Source of the DNA: an uncultured Pelagibacteraceae bacterium
GTDB taxonomy: Bacteria; Pseudomonadota; Alphaproteobacteria; Pelagibacterales; Pelagibacteraceae
Assembly: GCA_902585045.1 (NCBI GenBank)
Contig: CACICB010000001.1
Coordinates: 62,001-126,000 of the forward strand
Length of the DNA stretch: 64,000 nt
Reading direction: 5' to 3'
The notes beneath the pieces were generated by a model. It did not search any database. It saw only the letters and a program-made list of their open reading frames with translations, and was not told the origin of the DNA. Within the stretch, counting starts at the first letter, position 1; the number at the start of each line of letters is the position of its first letter. Of the stretch, positions 52,455 through 61,237 are shown piece after piece. Both the position numbers and the translations under genes were made by a program.

Positions 52455-53495
52455 GTGAAAAACAAAATAAAGATTGCGGTTGTTGGGATTGGCTTGATGG
52501 GTAGTCAACATTTAAAAGCTTTAAGTGTTTCAAAAAAAGCAAAGCTCCATTCAATTGTCGATGTAAATAAAAATTCAATTATTCATGCTAAAAAATTTAA
52601 AGTTCCATTCTATAGATCGTCGACTGAATTATTAGATAACAATAAACCAGATGCCGTAATTGTTGCTACACCTAATCAGTTTCACGAAAAACATACGATA
52701 AGTTTTTTAAATGCAAAAATACCTGTTTTACTAGAAAAACCAATTTCCGATAATATTTCAAAAGCAAAAAAAATTATTCAAAGCTCAAAAAAAAACAAAA
52801 CTCATCTACTTATTGGCTATCATAGAAGGCACAACAGTATCGTAACTAAAGTAAAGAAACAAATCGATAGCGGAAATCTTGGAACAATTGTTGCTGCTAA
52901 TGTTATGTGCTGGTTATACAAAAATAAAGATTGGTACAAAGAAAAATGGCGTATTAAAAAAGGAGGAGGTCCTCTAGGTATTAATCTAGTACATGATATT
53001 GACCTTATTTGTTACTTATTAGGTCCCATAACACATGTTCAAGCAACAACCTCAAATAAAATTAGAAAATATGAAGTTGAAGATACCGCAATTGTTAATT
53101 TTACTTTTAAATCAGGTACTTTATGTACATTAAGTGTTTCTGATACAATTGTAGCTCCTTACAGTTATGAGCTTACAGCTGGAGAAAACCCTGCATACCC
53201 TATAACAAATCAATCAGCATATTTTATTGGGGGGACAAAAGGCTCGATACAATTTCCTAATCTAAAACATTGGTATAATAAAGGTGAAAGAAGTTGGTGG
53301 AAACCAATTTATCATAAGGATTTTAATATTCGTTTGAGTAGATTTACTTTAATAAATCAAATTGATCACTTATGCGATGTTGTGTCTGGAAAAGCTAAAC
53401 CAAAAGTAAGTGGAAATGATGGCTTGCAATCGCTTAAAATATTTGATGCGATACTAAGAAGTACTAAAACTGGAAAAAAAATAAGAGTAAACTAA
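52455..53495 (+). CDS. Gfo/Idh/MocA-family oxidoreductase (first of three)
   Basis: About 346 residues from the GTG at 52455. The frame stays open to an ATG at 52410, but this lies in the preceding gene and the Rossmann fold starts right after the GTG (KIAVVGIGLMGSQHL). The catalytic Lys is in LLEKPISDN, and INLVHDIDLICYLLG carries the His/Asp pair of the active site. The C-terminal sheet domain ends at about residue 340. Such enzymes use NAD(P) to oxidise sugars, inositols or related cyclitols. Three copies in a row suggest successive or alternative oxidations. Confidence 0.85.
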   Translation: MKNKIKIAVVGIGLMGSQHLKALSVSKKAKLHSIVDVNKNSIIHAKKFKVPFYRSSTELLDNNKPDAVIVATPNQFHEKHTISFLNAKIPVLLEKPISDNISKAKKIIQSSKKNKTHLLIGYHRRHNSIVTKVKKQIDSGNLGTIVAANVMCWLYKNKDWYKEKWRIKKGGGPLGINLVHDIDLICYLLGPITHVQATTSNKIRKYEVEDTAIVNFTFKSGTLCTLSVSDTIVAPYSYELTAGENPAYPITNQSAYFIGGTKGSIQFPNLKHWYNKGERSWWKPIYHKDFNIRLSRFTLINQIDHLCDVVSGKAKPKVSGNDGLQSLKIFDAILRSTKTGKKIRVN

Positions 53496-54625
53496 TGAAA
53501 AGACTTAAACTTGGTATCATTGGTGGTGGCCCTGGATCTTGGATTGGTCATGTACATAGAATTGCATCAAGATTTGATGATAAATACGAGATCGTAGCAG
53601 GCGTTTTTTCAAGAAATTATAAAATCAACCAATCTTTTGGGACAAGTATAGGAATAAAAAAAAATAGGTGTTACAAAAATTATAAAGATCTTTGCTATTC
53701 TGAAAAAAAAATTAATAATGGTATCGATGTAGTAGCGATTATGACACCCCCTGGGAGTCATCAAGAAATAGCGGAATTATTCATTAAAAATAACATTCAT
53801 GTAATATCTGATAAACCATTTGCAGGTTCTCTACCCCAAGCTAAAAAACTTTATAAAACAATTAAAAGTAATAAAAAGATTGTTTATGGGCTTACACATA
53901 ATTATTCGGCCTATCCAATGGTAAGGCATGCTAAAAAATTAGTAGAAGATAAGAAGCTTGGAAATATTGAATATATTAACGTCGAATATGTTCAGGATTG
54001 GTCTAACGGTAAAAAAGTTACCCTGGGATCTGCAAAAAAAATATTTAAATGGAAATTAGATAAAAAAATAGCTGGAGTTTCTACTGTGCTTAATGAAATA
54101 GGATCTCATGCATATCATTTATGTAATTACATTACTGGTCTTAAAGGAAAAAGCTTATTTGCAGATATCAAACAATATTCAAAAAAAATTAGATTTGACA
54201 CAAATGCTCAAGTTTTCATAAATTATGAGAATGGAGCTAAGGGTTTATTTTGGGCATCAACTACTGCTAAAGGTGGTGTTTATGGATTACGAATAAGAGT
54301 ATTTGGTTCAATGGGAAGTTTAGAATGGGTACAGAATGATCCCAATTATTTGAAATATAATGCTGCTAATGGAGCTACAAAAGTTTTAGAAAGAGGTTTT
54401 AATGAAAGTGGTTTTTCAAAAAACTTTTCAAGAATAAAATACGGTCATCCTGAGGGATATTTAAGTGCTTTTTCTAATTTGTATAGAGAAATTGCAATAA
54501 AAATTAATTCAAAAAATAGCAAGAAAAAGTTTTATTTTCCAACTGCGTATGAGGGTTTGCTTACAGCAAAATTTATAGATGGATGTGTAAAGTCATCATC
54601 CAAGAAAAAGTGGGTGGCTTTTTAA
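53495..54625 (+). CDS. Gfo/Idh/MocA-family oxidoreductase (second of three)
   Basis: 376 residues. Rossmann motif IIGGGPGSWIGHVHRIA with an inserted GHVH segment, catalytic Lys in VISDKPFAGS, and active-site His residues in EIGSHAYHLCNY. It is the longest of the three copies, and the GHVHRIASRFDDKYEIVAG opening is typical of the family branch that includes inositol/scyllo-inosamine-type dehydrogenases, though I cannot fix specificity. Its ATG overlaps the stop of the first copy by 1 base. Confidence 0.85.
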   Translation: MKRLKLGIIGGGPGSWIGHVHRIASRFDDKYEIVAGVFSRNYKINQSFGTSIGIKKNRCYKNYKDLCYSEKKINNGIDVVAIMTPPGSHQEIAELFIKNNIHVISDKPFAGSLPQAKKLYKTIKSNKKIVYGLTHNYSAYPMVRHAKKLVEDKKLGNIEYINVEYVQDWSNGKKVTLGSAKKIFKWKLDKKIAGVSTVLNEIGSHAYHLCNYITGLKGKSLFADIKQYSKKIRFDTNAQVFINYENGAKGLFWASTTAKGGVYGLRIRVFGSMGSLEWVQNDPNYLKYNAANGATKVLERGFNESGFSKNFSRIKYGHPEGYLSAFSNLYREIAIKINSKNSKKKFYFPTAYEGLLTAKFIDGCVKSSSKKKWVAF

Positions 54626-55537
54626 ATGATAAAATCCTGTGTGATAGGATTATCAAAAGTAGGTATAATTCATTGTGAAAGTTTAATGAAAATAAAAAAC
54701 ACTTCATTAAATTATATTTTTGATAAAAATTACAATCTTAGCAAAAAACTATCTAAAAAATTTAAATGCAAGACCTCAAGAAACTTCAACAGTATATTGA
54801 AAAAAAAAGATATAGAACTATTTGTAATTGCATCACCTACAACAACACATCATTTTTATATAAAAAAATTGGTAAAATTTAGGAAAATGATCTATTGTGA
54901 AAAGCCAATTACAAATAATAATAACAAACTTGCTAAACTCAAAAACTTAATAAAAAAACATAAAATTAAATTTTGTGTTGGCTTAAATCGTAGATTTGCA
55001 AAGGAGTATGTTGCTTTAAAAAAAAAAGTTAACAAAAAAAGAATTAATTACATCCAAATAATATCTAGATCGGCCGACCATAATATTGATTTATCAATAA
55101 GGAATGGAGGTCTTTTTTTTGATAAAGGATTTCATTTTTTTGATTTAGCTTGTTGGTTGAGTAATTCGAAACCAGAGAAAATGATTGTAATTTCAAAATC
55201 AATTAGTACTGAGGATTTCTTAAATAAAGGAGATTTCTCAGATGCAGTAGTTAATCTAAAACTTAGGAATGGAATAGTCGTCGAAATAATATTTAGTAGA
55301 AAGTGCAGATTTGGAAATTTTGAAAAAATTAAACTGTATGGTGAAAAACTTTCACTAGACTCTGACGATTTTTCTAACAAAGAGACATTATATAAAGACT
55401 TTTCTGTAAGACACAGAAAGTCATACTTAGATTGTTTAAAAAAATTTATTGAAAATAAAAATAGTCTCTTATTTAATGAATCAATATTAATACAAAAAAT
55501 ATGTGCTGATGCTTTGAAAAAAGCAAGGTACCAGTAA
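54626..55537 (+). CDS. Gfo/Idh/MocA-family oxidoreductase (third of three), short
   Basis: 303 residues, shorter than the other two (346 and 376). It begins CVIGLSKVGIIHCESL, has the ASPTTTHHFY strand, the catalytic Lys in IYCEKPITNN, and FDKGFHFFDLACWLSN near residue 170 as the His/Asp site. The Gly-rich nucleotide motif is GLSKVG, a loose version of GxGxxG, and could weaken cofactor binding. Composition is very Lys/Phe/Ile-rich. It starts directly after the second copy and converges with lpxB at a 1-base gap, ending the accessory region. Confidence 0.8.
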   Translation: MIKSCVIGLSKVGIIHCESLMKIKNTSLNYIFDKNYNLSKKLSKKFKCKTSRNFNSILKKKDIELFVIASPTTTHHFYIKKLVKFRKMIYCEKPITNNNNKLAKLKNLIKKHKIKFCVGLNRRFAKEYVALKKKVNKKRINYIQIISRSADHNIDLSIRNGGLFFDKGFHFFDLACWLSNSKPEKMIVISKSISTEDFLNKGDFSDAVVNLKLRNGIVVEIIFSRKCRFGNFEKIKLYGEKLSLDSDDFSNKETLYKDFSVRHRKSYLDCLKKFIENKNSLLFNESILIQKICADALKKARYQ

Positions 55538-55538
55538 T

Positions 55539-56669
55539 TTATAAAAATTTACTTAAAGCTTTGCTTGCAAGTTTTGATGAAGAAATATCGGTTTTGAATG
55601 TATTTAGTATTGATTGTGTTTTTTCTATTTGCTCCTTAATTTTACTTGGATTATCGATGAAGGAGCTTACAGACTCGAACAAAGCTTTTGGATTACATTT
55701 TGTTTGAAGGAATTCAGGTATTACCTCTTTACCTGCTGCAATATTAATAATATTTGCAAATTTAACTTTTACCAAAGATCTTACAATTAAATAATTCAAA
55801 AAATTCATTTTATAAAGAATGATAGATGGTACTTTAGATTTGCAAATTTCAAGTGAGACCGTTCCGGATTTAGCAACTGCAAATACAGATTTCTTAAGAG
55901 TGTGAGACTTTATTTTATCATCACTAATAATTTCACAATTACTTGTATTTTGAGATTTTACGTAAGATTGAATTAAATCATAATGTTGTTTTGTCGAATG
56001 AAATATATAAATAAAATCTTGATAATTTTTATTCATTAATTTTATAAAATCCAAGAGGATAGGCATTAAGACTTCGATTTCAGAAACTCTACTTCCTGGA
56101 AAAACTGATATTAATGCTTTATTTTTTTCAAATATTTGATTGATATCTATTTTACTTTCAGAAGATGCGTCTAACAACGGGTGGCCTACAAATTCATTGC
56201 TCACATTCTCTTTATCAAAATAAGGTTTTTCAAAATTGAATAATAAAAGTATATGATCTATGTAATTTTTAATTTTCTTAACTCTTCCCTCTCTCCAAAC
56301 CCAAACTTGAGGCGCAACATAATGAATAGTTTTTATCTTTGGTTCTTGTTTTTTTAAACGTTCAGCAACTCTTAAAGTAAAATCAGGACTATCAACTGAG
56401 AATAATATATCTGGTTTAAAATCTTTAATAGCCTTAACTGTGTCATTGATTTTTCTATTGATTTTGAAAATATTTTTTATGACACTTGTAAAACCAATGT
56501 AGGTAATATCTTTTAAATCATAAATTGTTTTTATTCCTAGAGCTTTTAAATTTTCACCTCCTACGCTTAAATATTCAATTTCTGAGTTATCTTTGTTTAA
56601 TTCTTTAATAACTTTTGATGCTAATTTATCTCCAGAAGGTTCTCCAGTAAGAATAAATATTTTTTTCAT
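55539..56669 (-). CDS. lpxB: Lipid-A-disaccharide synthase
   Basis: A 376-residue GT-B-fold enzyme. Segments ILTGEPSGDKLASKVI, KDITYIGFTSV, SVDSPDFTLRVAERL, HYVAPQVWVWREGRVKKI, LFNFEKPYF, ISVFPGSRVSEI and AVAKSGTVSLEICKSKVP match LpxB. It condenses UDP-2,3-diacylglucosamine with lipid X to the lipid A disaccharide at the inner membrane. In related genomes it is separated from lpxI by few bases; here a PQQ-type dehydrogenase lies between, sharing 4 bases with lpxB. Confidence 0.95.
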   Translation of the reverse strand: MKKIFILTGEPSGDKLASKVIKELNKDNSEIEYLSVGGENLKALGIKTIYDLKDITYIGFTSVIKNIFKINRKINDTVKAIKDFKPDILFSVDSPDFTLRVAERLKKQEPKIKTIHYVAPQVWVWREGRVKKIKNYIDHILLLFNFEKPYFDKENVSNEFVGHPLLDASSESKIDINQIFEKNKALISVFPGSRVSEIEVLMPILLDFIKLMNKNYQDFIYIFHSTKQHYDLIQSYVKSQNTSNCEIISDDKIKSHTLKKSVFAVAKSGTVSLEICKSKVPSIILYKMNFLNYLIVRSLVKVKFANIINIAAGKEVIPEFLQTKCNPKALFESVSSFIDNPSKIKEQIEKTQSILNTFKTDISSSKLASKALSKFL

Positions 56670-57721
56670 TTATACATTCTCCAAAGTTCGCCTCGATCAG
56701 ACAATAGGTATAAATCTCCATTTTTATTTATCTTAATGTCTCTTATTCTTCCTATATTGCCTTTGAATAAAATCTTCTCGTTAATAAAATTTGATTTATT
56801 AAATTTTATTTTTCTTAAAGATTGATCTTTAAGAGATGTAATTAAAGCTTCACCGTTCCATTCTTTAAATGTTTCTCCTTTATAAATTGTCAAAGCGCTT
56901 ACTGCTATAGAAGGGACCCAGTACTTTATTGCTTTTGTAAAACCAGGTTTCCATTTTGGACCAATTTTAGTTCCTGAATAGTTAGTTCCACCCCAGCCTA
57001 AAATCTTCCAGCCATAATTTTCTCCAAAATTCGCTGTTCCAAACCAGTCACCTCCTCTTGCCCCGTGATTTGTTAGATATATTTTATTGTCAAAAGGTGA
57101 AAGGGACATCCCTTGAGGATTTCTCACTCCTATTTGATAAATTTCAGGAAGCCAATCTTTTTTATTTATAAATTTGGGATTATCTTCTGGTATCGATCCA
57201 TCCAAGTTAATTCTAATAATACTTCCAGGATGTTTGGTATGATCTTGTGCTATCATTCCTTGTCCTCTCTCACCAGCAGTTACATACAAATGTTTATTTT
57301 TTATGACAAGTCTAGATCCAAAATGGTATCCAGAATTTATAGGTGGCTCTGCTTGAAAGATATTTTTAAAATTGAGTTTTTCAGTGTTTAAATTGGCTCT
57401 AGCAACAGATGTGCTAGACTTTCCGCTCAATCTATTTTCAGAGTATGAGACAAATACAATGTTATCTTTGTAAAGTATGTCTAATAATCCTCCCTGATTA
57501 TCTTCTAAGATTTTAAGATTATGGCTTATATCTTTTATTATTTTTTCTTTTAAGTTTACAAATTTGATATTCCCAGGTTTTTCTGTAACCAATAGATTTT
57601 GGTTATCTATAAACGTTAAGCTCCAAGGACTGTCTAAGCCTTCGATAATTCTCTCTAGTTTAAAATCATTTGCACTTAGATTTGTAAATAATAATAGAAA
57701 AATTGTTAATAATTTTTTCAT
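56666..57721 (-). CDS. Periplasmic PQQ-dependent aldose sugar dehydrogenase-like protein
   Basis: 351 residues with a signal peptide of about 17 residues (MKKLLTIFLLLFTNLSA). The body is a six-bladed beta-propeller like YliI/Asd soluble aldose sugar dehydrogenase: SPWSLTFIDNQNLLVTEKPGNI, YHFGSRLVIKNKHLYVTAGERG (catalytic His in HFGSR), IGVRNPQGMSLSPF, TNHGARGGDWFG and NYGWKILGWG. Family members oxidise aldoses with PQQ and need imported or synthesised cofactor; no pqq genes are in this window. It is coupled to lpxB and lpxI by 4-base overlaps, an uncommon position within a lipid A operon. Confidence 0.85.
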   Translation of the reverse strand: MKKLLTIFLLLFTNLSANDFKLERIIEGLDSPWSLTFIDNQNLLVTEKPGNIKFVNLKEKIIKDISHNLKILEDNQGGLLDILYKDNIVFVSYSENRLSGKSSTSVARANLNTEKLNFKNIFQAEPPINSGYHFGSRLVIKNKHLYVTAGERGQGMIAQDHTKHPGSIIRINLDGSIPEDNPKFINKKDWLPEIYQIGVRNPQGMSLSPFDNKIYLTNHGARGGDWFGTANFGENYGWKILGWGGTNYSGTKIGPKWKPGFTKAIKYWVPSIAVSALTIYKGETFKEWNGEALITSLKDQSLRKIKFNKSNFINEKILFKGNIGRIRDIKINKNGDLYLLSDRGELWRMYK

Positions 57722-58509
57722 TTAATAAGAATAAACATTTTATTTCTATTTGCGTATTTGACGCTTTGTCTTTTATTTAAAAAAATATTTAATTTATGTT
57801 TTAGAACTATTCCTTTTAGTCCAGCAGTTTTACACTGCTTTATAGTCTCTAAACCTATAGTTGGAAGGTCAACTCTTAAGTCTTGCCTTTTTTTTGGGAA
57901 TTTAATTAAGATCCCTTTAGGGTATTTAGTTATTTTTTTTACTTTTTTAATCATTTTTTCTGTTCCTCCGCTTCCTTCAAATGCTAATATTTTATTATCT
58001 CTACAAATTGCACCTTGAACAAATGAGAAATTTCCGGTTTTTTCAAGAGCCTTTTCTCCGCAACGTATATCTTTTTTATCAAAGGTATTTGGTTTAATTG
58101 ATGTATAATTTCCTTTAGGCAAACTTATTTCCGGAGTAAATTTGTTTGAGCTCAAAGTCTGAATTTTTTCTTTTTTCAAGATGTTTATAATTTGTTTTAA
58201 GATTGCAGCATCCCCCAATTTTGAACTTTTTAGAATTTTTGGCATATAATAAATTCCTTTTAAATCTAATTTAATAGATTTGAAATTTGGTTTAGCTACT
58301 TTTCCTGCAAATAAAACCTTTTTACAATTATTAGATTTTAAAATAGAAATAATTTTTCCAAACTGACCAATTGATACCGAGTGAGAGTTTTTATCTTTTT
58401 TAAATAATTTTTTTTTAGTTAAATCAATTATCAAATACTTATTTTTTTTTTTAACTTTTTTTAAGATATATTTTGGAAGTTCTGTATCTCCAAAAATTAA
58501 ACCGATCAT
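57718..58509 (-). CDS. lpxI: UDP-2,3-diacylglucosamine pyrophosphatase LpxI (DUF1009)
   Basis: 263 residues of the LpxI family, the alphaproteobacterial replacement for LpxH. Visible are the N-terminal GLIFGDTELPKYILK, SIGQFGKIISILKSNN, ALEKTGNFSFVQGAICRDN, AFEGSGGTEKMIKKV and DLPTIGLETIKQC. It hydrolyses UDP-2,3-diacylglucosamine to lipid X. It lies between lpxA (7-base gap) and the PQQ dehydrogenase in the outer-membrane operon. Confidence 0.92.
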   Translation of the reverse strand: MIGLIFGDTELPKYILKKVKKKNKYLIIDLTKKKLFKKDKNSHSVSIGQFGKIISILKSNNCKKVLFAGKVAKPNFKSIKLDLKGIYYMPKILKSSKLGDAAILKQIINILKKEKIQTLSSNKFTPEISLPKGNYTSIKPNTFDKKDIRCGEKALEKTGNFSFVQGAICRDNKILAFEGSGGTEKMIKKVKKITKYPKGILIKFPKKRQDLRVDLPTIGLETIKQCKTAGLKGIVLKHKLNIFLNKRQSVKYANRNKMFILIK

Positions 58510-58516
58510 AAATATT

Positions 58517-59296
58517 TTAACTAAGTGGTGAACAAATTGGTCTTCTTTTATCTTTTCCTATAAACTTAATAACTTCACTCACTAATTCATTATCTTTGTA
58601 TTCGCCATTAATCCTACTTAGATTTTCGTGAAGATTTTTAGAGGAAAAAATATCTTTAAAAGCTTTATCTAATCCAATAATTTTATGATTATCGTACTTC
58701 TGTCTTCTCAGTCCTATCAAATTTAAGCCTTGCAAATAATTTCTATTACCTATTGATAATCCAAAAGGAATTACATCTTTAAGTACACCTGTCATACCTC
58801 CAATCATAGCCAGTCTTCCAATTCTAGTAAATTGTTGAACAGCTGAATTTCCTCCTATAACAACTGAATCCTCAATAGTTACGTGTCCTCCAAGAGGAAC
58901 GTTATTTGCTATAATTACATTGTTTCCAATTTTACAATCGTGCGCTACATGGGATGAAATCATAAATAAACAATTATTTCCAATTTCTGTTATTGATCCT
59001 CCACCTTCAGTACCAGGATTTATTGTTACATATTCTCTTATTAAGTTATTATCTCCAATGGTTAGACTATTTTTTTCTCCCTTATATTTTAAATCCTGGG
59101 GCTGGGTTCCTATACTTGCAAATGGAAAAATTTTAGTTCCGCTGCCAACTGTTGTATCTCCCTCTATATGCACGTTAGAAATAAGTTCTACATTTTCATT
59201 AAGTTCTACTCCTGGGCCGACATAACAAAAGGGTCCAATTTTTACATTTTTTGAAATCTTTGCCTTTTTATCTATTTCGCTTGTTTTATGTATCAT
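58517..59296 (-). CDS. lpxA: UDP-N-acetylglucosamine acyltransferase
   Basis: 259 residues with many left-handed hexapeptide repeats ([IV]GxxxxI type) over about residues 15-185 and a helical C-terminus. The catalytic His is in SHVAHDCKIGN, with REYVTINPGT and GLNLIGLRRQKY characteristic of LpxA rather than LpxD. It performs the first acylation of lipid A synthesis using acyl-ACP. It abuts fabZ with a shared base and precedes lpxI, the conserved order. Confidence 0.96.
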   Translation of the reverse strand: MIHKTSEIDKKAKISKNVKIGPFCYVGPGVELNENVELISNVHIEGDTTVGSGTKIFPFASIGTQPQDLKYKGEKNSLTIGDNNLIREYVTINPGTEGGGSITEIGNNCLFMISSHVAHDCKIGNNVIIANNVPLGGHVTIEDSVVIGGNSAVQQFTRIGRLAMIGGMTGVLKDVIPFGLSIGNRNYLQGLNLIGLRRQKYDNHKIIGLDKAFKDIFSSKNLHENLSRINGEYKDNELVSEVIKFIGKDKRRPICSPLS

Positions 59297-59748
59297 TATT
59301 TTCTATCAACTATTGTTGCTGACCACTCAGCATCGGCCATCCTTTTACCATTAACTTTTGCTGTTCCTTTATATTTCCAAACTCGCCCATGTGATCTAAT
59401 AGCTTCAATTTCTAAATGTAATTCACAATCTGGTATAACTGGATTTCTAAATCTTGCTTTATCTACTCCCATCAAAAATACTAATTTATTCTCGTATTCT
59501 TTTTTATCAATTCCATGAGCCGTAAGTGCAGCCGCAGCTTGGCCAAAAGCCTCTACAATTAAAACTCCCGGCATTACTGGTTGATTAGGGAAATGACCTT
59601 GTACATAAAAACTATTTTTTTTTACATACATAATTGCTGTTGCAGATTTTAAAGGCACTATATTTACCAATTTATCAATTAACAACATAGGCTCTCTATG
59701 TGGTAATAAACTTTCAATTGTTTTTTTATCTATTTCGATCTCACTCAT
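59296..59748 (-). CDS. fabZ: (3R)-hydroxyacyl-ACP dehydratase
   Basis: A 150-residue hot-dog-fold protein. The catalytic His is in [21 protein letters not shown], which also provides the Glu of the active site. [15 protein letters not shown] at the N-terminus is the family signature. It dehydrates beta-hydroxyacyl-ACP, competing with LpxA and LpxD for the same substrates, which explains its place between them. It overlaps lpxD by 4 bases. Confidence 0.96.
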   Translation of the reverse strand: MSEIEIDKKTIESLLPHREPMLLIDKLVNIVPLKSATAIMYVKKNSFYVQGHFPNQPVMPGVLIVEAFGQAAAALTAHGIDKKEYENKLVFLMGVDKARFRNPVIPDCELHLEIEAIRSHGRVWKYKGTAKVNGKRMADAEWSATIVDRK

Positions 59749-60707
59749 TTTTTATTTTTTAAAAATTCTCGGAATGGGACAGCGGGATATCCCATAACGA
59801 TTTGGTTGTCTTCAATATCTTTTACCACACCACTTCCACCACCAATTTTCACGTTATTACCAATTTTTAAATGGCCAGATACGCCGGCTTGACCACCAAT
59901 AGAAACGTTATTTCCTATTTTTGAACTTCCAGCAAAACCAACTTGACCAGCAATCATACAATCAGATCCAATTTTTACATTATGAGCAATATGAACTTGA
60001 TTATCTAAATAAGTATTTTTTCCAATTTCTGTATCATCAATAGATCCACGGTCTATCGTACAAGCGGTCGCTATTTCAACGTCATCAGCAATTACTACTT
60101 TGCCAATATGTGGAAATTTAATATTACGCTTTTTAATTGGAATAAATCCAAAGCCTTTTTGCCCAATTTTGCAATTGTCTTGCACTATCACTCTGTCGCC
60201 TATTAGCGAATTCTTAATAACTACACCTGAACCAATCACACAATCTTTTCCTATCTTAACATTTTGCTCAATAATTGAGTTAGACCCAATTATGGAATTT
60301 TTACCAATTTTTACGTTTTGTCCAACTAAAACATTATTACCAAATTTAACAGATTTATATTTATATTTTTTTGAAACTTTTAAACTTGAATCAGGATAGT
60401 CTATATCGGCAGAGGGATAAATTTTTTTCAAAACTTTTGCAAGCTCATAAAGCACATTTTTAACAATAACTTTTTGCACTGAATTAGGCAAATATCTTTT
60501 TAGTATTTCAGTTGTTATACATATGCCGCCATTTGTAGATAACGCATCATTCTTATATTTAATTGAGTCGAAGAAGGTAATATCTTTTTTATTTGCTAAA
60601 TGCAAAGGCTTCACAGAGTTTACATAAAAATTTTTTTTGTCTTTTAAATTTGAAAATAATTTTTTAACTTTAAAGTTCTTTTTTTTAAAAAAAAAATTTG
60701 AATCCAT
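59745..60707 (-). CDS. lpxD: UDP-3-O-acylglucosamine N-acyltransferase
   Basis: 320 residues, slightly shorter than the usual 340. The N-terminal uridine-binding domain (1 to about 105) is Lys/Phe-rich, and the left-handed beta-helix repeats extend over about 110-310. The catalytic His is in [15 protein letters not shown]. The first residues ([12 protein letters not shown]) are unusually homopolymeric, reflecting local A/T tracts. It adds the second acyl chain at the 2-N position. It follows skp by 6 bases. Confidence 0.95.
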   Translation of the reverse strand: MDSNFFFKKKNFKVKKLFSNLKDKKNFYVNSVKPLHLANKKDITFFDSIKYKNDALSTNGGICITTEILKRYLPNSVQKVIVKNVLYELAKVLKKIYPSADIDYPDSSLKVSKKYKYKSVKFGNNVLVGQNVKIGKNSIIGSNSIIEQNVKIGKDCVIGSGVVIKNSLIGDRVIVQDNCKIGQKGFGFIPIKKRNIKFPHIGKVVIADDVEIATACTIDRGSIDDTEIGKNTYLDNQVHIAHNVKIGSDCMIAGQVGFAGSSKIGNNVSIGGQAGVSGHLKIGNNVKIGGGSGVVKDIEDNQIVMGYPAVPFREFLKNKK

Positions 60708-60713
60708 TCAAAT

Positions 60714-61235
60714 TTAATTTAGATTAATTGATTTTAGTTTTTGATTTAGTAATGACATAATATCTTTTGTTATATCTAGAGTTTCATCAGCAAGTAATAT
60801 ATTTTTTTTATCCATTACCATTCTTATTCTTTTTTCATTCATATAATTTTTTACTATTGGATTTAAATTCTTTAGGATTTCAGCTCTTGCTTTTGCTCTT
60901 TGTTTTGCTACATTTTCTAGTAATTTACCTCTTTCTTTTTGTATTTCTGATACTTTATTTCTTAATTCAGATACTTTTTTTTTGTATTCTTCAGCCGAAA
61001 TAATTTTCTTTTGTTGAATGATTTTTTTTTCATCTTCTTGGAAGTTTTTTTCCTTTTTTTTAATACTTGCTATGCCGCTTTCTAATTTCTTTTTAAGAAA
61101 ATTTTGGGCTTTTTTTCCAGCATCGCTTTCATTTAAAATTAATTTAAAGTCTAGGTAATGCGGAACGTCAGCATAAGACATCTGATTAAATGAAAAAAAG
61201 ATGCAAATCGTAATTAGAATTTTTTTTATTCCCAT
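60714..61235 (-). CDS. skp: OmpH/Skp-family periplasmic chaperone
   Basis: 173 residues with a signal peptide (about 1-22, ending MSYADV) and a long Lys/Glu-rich coiled-coil region (about 45-140), as in the tentacle arms of trimeric Skp. A short N- and C-terminal beta core is visible (LDFKLILNESDAGKKA and IRMVMDKKNILLADETLDIT). It escorts unfolded outer-membrane proteins to the Bam complex. It lies directly after bamA, the standard order. Confidence 0.9.
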   Translation of the reverse strand: MGIKKILITICIFFSFNQMSYADVPHYLDFKLILNESDAGKKAQNFLKKKLESGIASIKKKEKNFQEDEKKIIQQKKIISAEEYKKKVSELRNKVSEIQKERGKLLENVAKQRAKARAEILKNLNPIVKNYMNEKRIRMVMDKKNILLADETLDITKDIMSLLNQKLKSINLN

Positions 61236-61237
61236 AA

